From NCBI GenBank assembly GCA_028554645.1, contig JAQOOI010000079.1, positions 186,001 to 250,000 of the forward strand: 64,000 nt of DNA, read 5' to 3'. The position numbers and the translations under genes were made by a program. Position 1 is the stretch's first letter, and each line of letters begins with the position of its first letter. This DNA is from Omphalotus guepiniiformis (taxonomy: Eukaryota; Basidiomycota; Agaricomycetes; Agaricales; Omphalotaceae). Below, piece after piece: positions 55,666-64,000 of this stretch. The notes under the pieces were generated by a model. That model was not told where the DNA came from. It saw only the letters and a program-made list of their open reading frames with translations, and made no database searches.

Positions 55666-55883
55666 ATCACTCAAGAGATAGGGCCACATGGCAGTTTATT
55701 ATAAAAACGAGTGTATGATCTGTACGTGTTATGTTGAAATATACGCGACAAATTGGAAATAAATAAGTTACGCGGTAGTTGAATACAAGTGTGAGAGGGA
55801 AACGAAAAGTTACGCGGTACCTCTATTCACAACAAGAAGATTAAAAAGTGTCGCGGAAGCACGAGAAAAGTTCACGGAGCAGT

Positions 55884-57321
55884 TCAAGTATCAGTCACGG
55901 AGGGCATATCTTCGTCGCCAGTCATATCGATAAGAGGGACGTTGGTTTTATTAACCAGCTCCTTCTGCTGCGACGCGATGCTCTGGTAGCTCTTCATCAG
56001 CAAATCCCGCATTTGGAGCTGGAGACTGATCTGATGGTTGACCACGATAAGTTTAGAACGAGTCTCGAACTCCAGCATGGTGAGGCTACGATCGGTAGGC
56101 CCACTAACGGGTTCGAGCACCGCGAGATTGGCACGATCAACGAGTGACTGCACAACCGAGTTAGAGAAAGTGGAGACAGGGTCTACCAAAAGATAGGTTA
56201 GTTGAAAAGTCGCTAGCGGCAGTACGAAAACGTGACACGTACTAGGAGGTGCCAGAGGTGGATCAAGCATAGAGAAGTTGTGCGCCCAAGTAGGAGGAGC
56301 TGCCGCGACACTAACCACCTCCATCTTAGCTTTCTTGGCAGGAGGATTGATGGTACTCTTATCCACCGCGGCAACTGCCTTAAGGTATTGCCGTGAAGTA
56401 ATAAGCATGCGTGGTATCTCAGAAAAGTGGAGATATCTTACGGGGTGATTCGTCGACGCGTGGGGCTATGAAAGGAGCGTTAAGTCAGAATAACATTGGG
56501 AAAAGGAATTGTGGTCATACCCTTTTAACCGCCGCGACGCTAGGCTCAACCTTTGGAGTAAAGGGAGCAACGCGGGTGACTTCTTCAACTGCTGCGAGGT
56601 CGAGAGTCTGAAGCGAGGTACATAGTTTTAGCAACAGAGCAAGCTGGTTCGGGGTAGTGTGGCGACCTACCGTGGTATTAGTGGTGGAATCTGCAATAGA
56701 GGGGGATTCATCGTCACCCATAGCAATGTCGCTACCCGCCGCGTCGTCGTCAACCTCCTCGTCACTACTATCAATACGAGCTTGGGATGCAATACGCTTG
56801 CGAATCTAAGAAAAAGTTTAGTACCGGTGGTTATTCAAGAAAAAGAACTGATTACTTACGCGGCGGCTAGTACGAACGCGACCTTTGCCTTTGACGGGCA
56901 CTGGGGTTACAGCAGTTGGAACAGGTGCAGCCGCGGCGACTTTAGGAACCTCCTTGGGTTTACCAAACTGAACACATTTACCGCGGTACGGACCAAGTAA
57001 ATGATGAGTTGGTGTATACTTCGCGGTAACTGGGTCCCGCGGCAGTTGTTCAAAGAAGAACAGAGTGAAAGTACGAATATCAGCGTTAGCCAGCGCGGCA
57101 TCAGGGTGAGCTTTCCAGAGCTCGAGCTAAAAAGAGCGAAGTAAGGCACGGGAAGGGAGTCAGCGCAGTAGAAAACTTACGAGTTTTTGTGCACAAGACA
57201 TCGCGACGCGATTAGCATCGTCAGCACCACGTTTGGCTCGACGCTCGCTAAACGACTTATAAAGAGGTGCTACCTCTTCCACGAGAAACTGGACGTCAAC
57301 AGAAGAAGTATCAGTAGACAT
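55884..57321 (-). CDS. antisense gene 2 of element C, 383 aa, 6 exons
   Basis: A spliced gene opposite to gag-pol, its stop 218 bp from the end of pol. Exons are 57321-57181, 57126-56860, 56805-56521, 56465-56442, 56378-56243 and 56182-55884, with GT-AG introns, 384 codons in frame. The N-terminus is MSTDTSSVDVQFLVEEVAPL, then helical (LELWKAHPDAALANADI, FTLFFFEQLP). Ala/Pro and Lys/Arg-rich parts (KGKGRVRTSRR) and an acidic stretch (SSDEEVDDDAAGSD) precede NPPAKKAKMEVV, a possible nuclear signal. The C-terminus looks coiled-coil (QISLQLQMRDLLMKSYQSI). It holds the position of antisense gene 2 of B, but I see no convincing residue alignment. Function unknown. Confidence 0.78.
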
Positions 57322-57358
57322 AAGTAAATCCGATAGGAAGAACTTAGGGTTTGGAGGG

Positions 57359-57367
57359 CCTTTTATA
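57359..57367 (-). promoter_or_regulatory. TATA box of antisense gene 2, element C
   Basis: TATAAAAGG on the minus strand, 38 bp before the start codon at 57321, preceded by CTGGTCTGG. The same nine bases serve the corresponding gene in B. A 38-bp distance implies a very short leader. Confidence 0.7.
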
Positions 57368-57497
57368 CCAGACCAGGGCAGTCATGACTATGAGGAAACT
57401 TGTCAGTATAGAATTCTAAGTCCGCGATACTTACTGTCTTTCAAAGTTGACGCGGCGGACCATATGGTACTTTACCAAAGGACGCGAGTGTTCAAGA

Positions 57498-57535
57498 CAA
57501 CTGGGGACAGTTGCAATTTCAAAGATGGGGAAGGG
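57498..57535 (+). other. hairpin and polypurine-like tract of element C
   Basis: CAACTG-GGGA-CAGTTG is a perfect six-base-pair stem with the GGGA loop, followed by GGGGAAGGG. It lies upstream of antisense gene 2, as in B (30038-30078), but with a different, compensated stem. Confidence 0.7.
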
Positions 57536-57782
57536 TCACAGGAGTAGAAAAGGACCGCGGGGAATTAAGTAACGCGTAGAATGGCTTAAAATTCACAATT
57601 TCGCATAACGCGGGAAATGTTACACAGCTTAAAAGTCATTCTCAAGGAAACAGAAAGCTAATAACATTGCCGGGTTGTCAAAAATAAGGAAAACAAAGTC
57701 TCGCGATACTAATACTATAAAACTAAAAGCTTTTACTTTCGCGGGACCCGAACAAGAAAAGAGCGACAAAAGGCAGGGACCA

Positions 57783-58066
57783 CTAGTTCTGATATGCCTG
57801 ATGTTCAGAAGACGCGTTGATCGATTTGAGCTCCCCAGCCTCGATGGCGGGAAGGATCTTCTCATCTACAATCAACTGAGCGAGGTCTCCGCTAAGGCGG
57901 ACCTGTGTCAAGTAATCCCGGCCAAAGTTGTAGTAGCCCTGTACTAAAACATCTGCGAGTTCGTCGATCTTGGCTTGAGCCATCTGCTGAATGCCGTGCA
58001 TAGCGGCAACTTGTTCATTCAGGCGATCGGTTAACGCGGAGGCCTCAATTTGCAATGACATGGCAT
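57783..58066 (-). CDS. last exon of antisense gene 1 of element C, rest cut off by B'
   Basis: The exon starts after a good 3' splice site (CTTTTTAG) at 58066 and reads MSLQIEASALTDRLNEQ, then coiled-coil-like residues (GIQQMAQAKIDELADVL), ending HQAYQN at 57783. A phase-2 start indicates an upstream exon, but the LTR of B' begins 21 bp before the exon. By position it corresponds to antisense gene 1 of B, which also ends with a coiled-coil-like part. The remaining exons should lie beyond the window. Confidence 0.6.
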
Positions 58067-58086
58067 CTAAAAAGAGGATAAGACGA

Positions 58087-59930
58087 TGTAGTGACTATGA
58101 AATGAACGAGAGAGATACTCAAATGAGCACAATCCAACTCAAATCAAAATGATGTAGGGTGAGGTGTGACTGGCGTTGTCAGAGATTCCGCACAGTTAGA
58201 CGCAACAATTGAACTTTGAATCTGCAGGGTTACAGATGTCTTTATCTCAATCTGGGTGAAAAATGGCAGAGGGTATCTCAAAACACAAGATTCAGACAGA
58301 AGGTAAGGGTGGTTTCAGGGTTCAGGAGGGATTCAGGACAATCAATCTCGATGTTTAAACTCGATCCAATGGTCAGACAATGCAGGGAACAGTTTCAGAT
58401 GCAGCACAGACAGTTTCAGCAGGCAGATTCAGCACAGACAGAACAGCAGTTTCAGCAAAGATTCAGTATCTCTTTCAATTTATCTGCCACAAGGGACTTT
58501 ACAGAAGTTTTCACAACTGGATATTTCTCAAACTGAACTCTAAAGAGCCAGGCTATATTTCGTCTAAGAAGGTTTTCCTGCTTTGGCTTGTAGCTTTGGG
58601 CAGTACTTGCTTTAGAAAATCTAAATAGATACTCTGTAAGCTATATATACTAAATCATAAAATCAAACATATATCTCGAAATTAAAAGAGTAATCTGAAC
58701 AGTAAATGAGTCAAAAGTAAGTAAGTATCAATTGAGCAGAGATTGGATTCTTTTTAGGTAGTTTTCTAGGTAATTTTCCAGTTAGATAGTCAAAATGTAG
58801 GAACTTTGGGTATAGATTGGTATAAAAACAGAAATTTATCGCTTTGTCCGCGTTCTAGGTGTGTTAGGACGTACCCAGGGTACCTAAATAAAGGTCCAGA
58901 ACCTGTAAATAGCAACCAGTATCCTGACAGGTGACATTCTCCTCAGTGCATTGCAAATCTGGTCCCCTATAAGTTTCTCCAAAATTGGCACATTCTCCTC
59001 TACTTAGGGCAGCATTAGGAGTTGTGTAGAAGCTCTAGAGCTTATCTAGACCAGGCTTCATCGTTTCTATCAGCCACAGTAAGGTACAGTAACTGTTTAT
59101 TTCAAGTTTTACCCCTATACATCTCTTTTTGGTCAGATTTGTACTCAGGTTATATTTCTTGTTTAGGATAGCTCTCAGCTTCTCCTAGGACAGTATTCTA
59201 TCCCATAGTTTCGTCCAAGACCTCCAATTAGAGCGCCTTTGTCTTTCATCAAGTTCAGAGGGTTACTGAATTTCAGAGAGATACTCAGATCCAGAGAGAT
59301 ACTCATTTTCAGTATCTAACTCCTTCCAGCATGAGTATTGAGTATCTAACTCATTTGTGCAGATGTAACTTTTGAATCTACTTCCCTTATTACACAGATT
59401 GGCATTTCATCTCAGTGACATTATATCCACATAGTACTCAATGTACAATATTTCTCTGGTAATACAATCTTCAAGATTGCCCATATTCTCAGCATTCAAT
59501 CTTATAGTGCCAACTTAGTTAGCAAGACCAGCTGGAACTTTTGATCAGTCCAAAGGACTTAGATAGTTGTTCAATTGAAGTGAAAATCCATCAACCCCTT
59601 GGATTACAGTCAACAACACTTGGTAGAGTCTCTAGTTATTAGAGGGTGGGTCTGACCAACTCAATCTGGTATGGAACATTGGAATTCCAACACATCTGGA
59701 GAGGCATAACTAGTATCTCTTTGTATAACCCATTGGTCACAGTTGCTTAGTACCAGATTCAGTACTGTAGCAAACACTACACTTAGGTATTGTGAGTACA
59801 AGTATGTTTCATGTCTTAACTAGCAGTCTGGGGTGACTCTAGTCCTTTATGTTCAGTTTCCAATGCTTGAACATTCCATATTTACTTCAATCTGATAGAT
59901 TTCAGTACTGAAAGGCTTTTTGACGCAACA
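58087..59930 (-). repeat. 3' LTR of element B'
   Basis: 1844 bp, with one difference from the 3' LTR of B noted by eye (CTAAAG versus CTTAAG near 58612). The ends are TGTAGTG on + and GCAACA, that is CACTACA and TGTTGC on the element strand. Confidence 0.97.
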
Positions 59931-59964
59931 TCTCCCCCAAAGTAAAATATGATCGTCCCCGATC
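59931..59964 (-). other. polypurine tract and terminal hairpin of B'
   Basis: Reverse complement of 33483-33516: TCTCCCCC next to the LTR, then GATCG-TCCC-CGATC on the + strand. Confidence 0.85.
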
Positions 59965-60234
59965 GTACCAGATTGGCCAAAATCGAGTTAGATACAATTA
60001 TTACTAGCAGATTTGTCATAGAAGCACATTTCGTACTGTTCAATATCACAATATCACGTCTCACGGACTGCCTTCAGGCAAAACTTTTCTCGATTGATCG
60101 CCAGTCAATACATTTACATCGGCATGTGACGGCAATGTCAGACTTCGGCGAAACCCGCAATCTACTTCTGTCGAAGTTTCGACTTAAACAGACAGTGATT
60201 CTCGTTTTCTCTTCACATCTCACTTCGTCCCCCG

Positions 60235-62763
60235 ATGGATGACTTTTCAAGGCAATTGGCTTCCTCTATCACTCTCAGTAGGGAGCCTTCCGAGGTACCG
60301 GTAAGTCCTTTTTAATTCCTTTCTCTCACGCGCTGCTTTTCACAGTGTGTCACATATATATTCGAGAACCGCTCTCAATTGACGGCCTCTTTCTTTTCTT
60401 TTCCCTCTCACAGCTCTCAGACATGAACGAAGAGGATTACAAGGCTCTTTCCGCCATCGTTTCAAGGCTAGGCGACTTGGACCGACGTCTACGGGACCAA
60501 TCGTTCAAGGAGTTTGGAAAGGGTCTTAGGTTGAGGACCATTACATCCGCTTTCGACGATTTGAATCTCGCCTTGGTAGGCATCATTTCTTTTCATCTTC
60601 GTTATAGCTAACCTCATCTTGACAGACTCGCGTTGCTTTGACTTTCAATCGCTCCCAGCGAGCACATACACATCTCCCCGACTATTTTACCGGTTCTTTT
60701 CTTTCTGTATGCAATCTCGCTTTATGGCTTCATCAGGCCAAACCGACTTCATTTATTGTGCCGCCCTGGGGGCTAAATCGCGCTAAACTTGATTCTTTCT
60801 GCCTCAAGTATACAGTAAGTATCTCTCAGACTGGTTTTCATTTCTTTTGCTAACTCTTTACAGCTTCGCAATTTGTGGGAACCACTACCTCCATTTCCTA
60901 AGCTTAAGCAAACTCCGCAGCTCGAGGAAGACAACGACGACGATGAGATCTTACTCCCGCCTCTCGCCACACTTGCTTCGTCCGCCAAGGTTGCTCGCGC
61001 TGAATCTTCGAAGGTTTCGGCACCGGTTTCAAAACCAAAGCCAAAGCCAAAGCCAAAGGCCAAGACTAGTGTAACGCCCTTACCGGGTCGTTCGGTATGT
61101 CTTTTCTTTTTGTTTGAAGAGGTCCTTCTTATTTTATCATTTTTAGATGAAACGCAAGATCTCCGACGTTGAAGCCACGGCCGAATCTACTGAGCTGACC
61201 GACGACGACGACGATGATACTGACTTCGAGTCCGAGAACTCTGAGCCTCCGGTCAAGAAGTCTCGCGTTTCTGAGGGTAAGAAGCCTGCAGCTGCAGCTT
61301 CAAAGGTACGTTTCCTTATAGATTTATTTATTCTTTTCTCATGTTTTCTTACACAGGGCAAGGGTAAACAGGTGGTCAAGCCAAAACCGAAGATTCGGAA
61401 GATGCGGGTAGAAGAGCCTGCCGATGAACCAGCGTCTCGAAAGACTCGCTCCAAGGCGACTTCAATTACTGTTCCTGCATCCAGCGACGAGGAAGAGGAG
61501 AAGAAGGAAGATGAGAAAGCAGTCAAGACTGAGGGTACTAAAGCCCCAGTCAATCTTAACGTCGACTTCGAGGCACCTCTATGGGCTTCTCGCGCTGATT
61601 TCTCTACTTCTTCTGTTTCTCTTGCTCCGGGCACTCGTTACGAGGCCCCAAATCTTCAAGTAAGTCTTGTCATTTCTTTTTATTTCATTTCCTTTTACTG
61701 ACAATGTCTTTCCTTAGCGATCGGATGGACGAACACCTCAAAATCGTGCGAAGGAGGACTTTGAAGCGATACCCGGTAAGTATCTCTTTTATTTCATTTT
61801 TCTAGTGTTTGTTTAACGGTTCTTTTACAGGCCGTGTTGTCTTTGGATGGCCTTATGGCCGTCCTGTTACTTTACAGCAACTCGTTTCAGTCAACCGCAC
61901 ATTCGATAGGGTGAGTATCTTTCTGACTCGAGATTAATACCCGCTAAATTTTCTTTTCGTCACTCTTTTAGTTCTTCGGCGACTCCATTTGTGCTGCCTG
62001 CGTCGGCGGTACTCACACTGAAGGTAGAGAATGCCGTCCTCAGTTCAACAGCAAGACTTTCGAATGGCGCTGCGCGACTTGCGCGAAGGACAATCATACC
62101 TGTAGCTGGTCGTACGGTTTGGAAGGCAGCGATCAGTTGCGATGCCTTTCATACACATTGGCTCGCAGCGGCAGTACAGGTAAGTATTCCTTTCATTTCT
62201 TTAGACATCTTTTATTAAAGGTTCTTCGTTTCTTAGTTGTCTCTCAGGAAGCTGAGCAGTTGCAGATTCTCATCGACACCTACGAGGACATGCAGAACAG
62301 CGTCTCCGCGCAGATGCGGGCGATGGAACGGGTACACCGAACGGTTTTGCAGCGTCAAGATCATATCAAAGCTTCGTGTCGCGATCCTCGTCTCGTTTTA
62401 CATCAGGTTCAGACTGGCGACCCGACGTTCGACTATTCGGACGAACAGCTCAAACTACTGGCTACCGCGCTTGGATGGGACATCAACCTGGTGTCTCGGG
62501 CCAGCTACATCGCTAGGAACGAAGCAGGTCATTTCATCGTGGTGGATCCAGAGGTCGAGCCGCAGCCCGGTCCTTCCAATATCCGTTCCACTCCCGTTGC
62601 TACAGCTGACATCGACGAATCGCCTCAGGCGGTCGGTGCTTCGCAAGTCACGGTCGAAGAGGACGAAGACAAGGAAGACGAGCTGGAGGAGGAGACAGCC
62701 GGCAAGGTACTGGTGCCAGAAAGCAGTCCACTAGCTGGGAGGGACGATCCCCTCTCAGAGTGA
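60235..62763 (+). CDS. antisense gene 1, B' copy, 660 aa, complete
   Basis: This is the copy of the gene at 30684-33212. Exons: 60235-60300, 60414-60575, 60626-60814, 60864-61094, 61147-61305, 61357-61659, 61718-61775, 61831-61910, 61972-62179 and 62237-62763; total 1983 nt, 661 codons. The ATG at 60235 opens MDDFSRQLASSITLSREPS. The cysteine cluster lies in exon 9 (CAAC, later C, then CATC and C). I noted three differences from the B copy: His to Arg at the start of exon 5, and two silent changes in exon 10 (Ile ATT/ATC-type and Leu CTT/CTC). The ORF being intact in both copies argues that it is a real gene. Confidence 0.85.
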
Positions 62764-63368
62764 CTTTCAAGGCTCGGGTGCACGCATAGTTCGTACCCCT
62801 TTTTCCCTTTACTTTCTCCATCTCTCAGTCCCAATCTCACAGATCTGTCGCTTTCTTCGCTTGGCTGGGACCTGCCGTATCCGTTCGCATCTCGTCGCGG
62901 GTAACTCTGGTGTTCAACACACCAGGTTGCCCAAATATATAAAAATTTTATACATCGCTTTTTCTGTAGATACTCCCTGTACTTACTTTATAGTAGTATA
63001 GGTCGAAGTATCTCTTATTATAGTCCTGAGCTTCTATGCTCAAAAATACATATTTCATTTTTCTTGGCATGAATCTGGTGTGAAACATAAGAAATCATAT
63101 TGAGCGTCTCCTTCAAGTTGAGTATCTAACTCGATTCTAGAGGGAAACAATTCTTTAAATGACTTAAGCCCACAATTTTCAATAAGTATCGTTTCTTTTT
63201 GAGGATACATTGAATTTAATAAGTCCTTTCTGTCAAGGTTGAGAGCTCTCGGTTACTCGGCAATGCTATTCGGCTAAGTCCTCTGCGGTCAAAGCTGTCT
63301 AGATCTCCAGATTTGAGATATTTGAAATTTCAAAAATTCAAAATTTTGGCCTTGTCAACTTTGTGTGC

Positions 63369-63409
63369 TCTCTCCCCCCAAGTAAAATTAACTTCAACGT
63401 CCCCGTTGA
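63369..63409 (-). other. internal polypurine tract and hairpin of B'
   Basis: Reverse complement of 30038-30078. On the + strand TCAACG-TCCC-CGTTGA follows the pyrimidine run TCTCTCCCCCC. Confidence 0.75.
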
Positions 63410-63500
63410 TCAATCTGCTACGCTGGCTAGGCCTCATTGTGCCTGTTTGAACAGCATAGGAGTAATGACCAACGTGCAGATTTAGACGGGGTAGACCAGA

Positions 63501-63509
63501 TATAAAAGG
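63501..63509 (+). promoter_or_regulatory. TATA box of antisense gene 2, B' copy
   Basis: TATAAAAGG, 95 bp before the ATG at 63604, identical to the B copy. Confidence 0.7.
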
Positions 63510-63603
63510 TGCAGCGCAGATTCAGAACGACTCAGCACCATCTATTACTTGGTTCTACATCCCTTCCACTTTTATCATTTCTTTATCTCTATATTTTACA
63601 GTT

Positions 63604-64000
63604 ATGGCCCCTAAAGGTCCCAAGACTTGGCCTGAGCGTCCTGAGTGGGTTGCCACAACGCAGCGATATCTTTCTCGAGCTACTGGAGCCATGGAGGCCA
63701 AAGATGCGGATACTGAACTGCTTGGGATGCTTATTACAGCCCTTGCTAGTCATCTTGTAAATGTTCAATCTTTGATTCCAGGTCCAGTATCTAACTTGAT
63801 TTCTTATTACAGAAGAAGTCTCTGCCTGCATATGCAGTTGCTAAGTCCGAGGAAGCGTTCACTTTGTTCGACAAAGGTGTCAATCTGGTCGCAGATGCAG
63901 TCAAAAAGTTTCCATCTGTAGGTGAACCTGACACTTTCTCCGCCATTAAAGCTTTCCGGGACGACTTGGCAAAGCGCAGAGAGACTCTCAGCGGATCTAA
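63604..64000 (+). CDS. antisense gene 2, B' copy, 5' part (window edge)
   Basis: Exon 1 is 63604-63756 and exon 2 starts at 63813 and runs off the window. The protein starts MAPKGPKTWPERPEWV as in the B copy at 29843. The intron 63757-63812 contains AGTATCTAACTTG, the reverse of the TTAGATACT motif. Confidence 0.82.

Larger units (their letters stand above)
47493..58086 (+). mobile_element. element C: Ty3/gypsy relative of B, 3' end interrupted by B'
   Basis: The 5' LTR (47493-48656), primer-binding site, gag, pro and pol on + are followed by antisense genes, the same plan as B. Pol aligns with B Pol throughout by eye. At 58087 the LTR of the inverted element B' begins; the 3' LTR of C is not in the window. 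The whole element is conspicuously rich in CGCG. Reading frames are intact. Confidence 0.92.
62764..63603. other. spacer between the antisense genes of B'
   Basis: Copy of 29844-30683. It holds the internal hairpin and polypurine tract at 63369-63409 and the TATAAAAGG promoter at 63501-63509. No gene is seen. Confidence 0.7.
58087..64000 (-). mobile_element. element B', inverted near-identical copy of the 3' part of B
   Basis: 58087-64000 is the reverse complement of 29447-35360; the positions of every block I compared sum to 93447, so there are no net indels. It comprises the 3' LTR, polypurine tract, antisense gene 1 and the start of antisense gene 2. The element continues past the window. 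It is inserted in element C; the flank next to its LTR is GACGA. Confidence 0.96.

Noticed and set aside
59949..60242. 97-codon ORF MIVPDRTRLAK upstream of antisense gene 1, also at 33205-33498
   Set aside because: It overlaps the hairpin, promoter region and first exon in another frame. It has no coding character and is probably untranslated leader.
1..64000. CRISPR arrays, bacterial operons, rRNA genes
   Set aside because: None seen. Repeats are LTRs, MITE ends and a minisatellite, and genes have spliceosomal introns.

Overview
The window looks like nuclear DNA of a filamentous basidiomycete, most likely an Agaricomycete. The reasons are many 45-65 nt GT-AG introns, Ty3/gypsy elements of mushroom type, and a transposase of a lineage I associate with Agaricomycete genomes (the last point is memory, not a search). 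I recognise no host gene. About 53 kb of the 64 kb is nested transposable elements, so this is a TE island.

Layout. 1-5394: degenerate DNA with an LTR-like remnant, a GGATGTCC minisatellite (3125-3545) and, from about 4 kb, the probable LTR and leader of element A. 5395-11126: element A, a Ty3 element on + whose single Gag-Pol frame carries a few TGA stops; it is cut in the integrase by element B. 11127-35360: element B, a very long Ty3 element on +, 16.5 kb without its guest. Its two 1844-bp LTRs are nearly identical, and gag, pro and pol are open. Its 5' LTR is split by a 7.7-kb DNA transposon (11872-19576) with three multi-exon genes and a TA target duplication. 35361-47492: element D, a decayed chromodomain Ty3 element on -, itself hit by a solo LTR of a B relative (37754-39543), a CACTA-type MITE (40141-40607) and a second solo LTR (41065-41606). 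47493-58086: element C, a relative of B on +, inserted into D. 58087-64000: B', an inverted near-identical copy of the 3' part of B, inserted into C.

The most interesting feature is a module between pol and the 3' LTR. B, C and, in decayed form, D carry spliced protein genes on the strand opposite to gag-pol, convergent with the end of pol. B has two: a 660-aa protein with a Zn2Cys6-like cysteine cluster and a 342-aa protein. C has a 383-aa protein plus the last exon of a second gene. D has a remnant. The proteins share acidic tracts and short basic KKxR/K motifs that look like nuclear localisation signals. In B and C these genes have TATAAAAGG-type promoters. Upstream lies a small hairpin with an invariant GGGA loop, compensatory changes in the stem and an adjacent polypurine tract. 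B and C also carry dispersed short motifs (TTAGATACT-like in B, CGCG in C). A working hypothesis is that each element encodes its own nuclear regulator, perhaps anti-silencing, that recognises element-specific motifs. This is inference.

Expression of gag-pol also differs between the sister elements. C appears to use two -1 frameshifts at the same GGGTTTT heptamer. B has an in-frame UGA between gag and pro and a -1 site AAATTTT between pro and pol.
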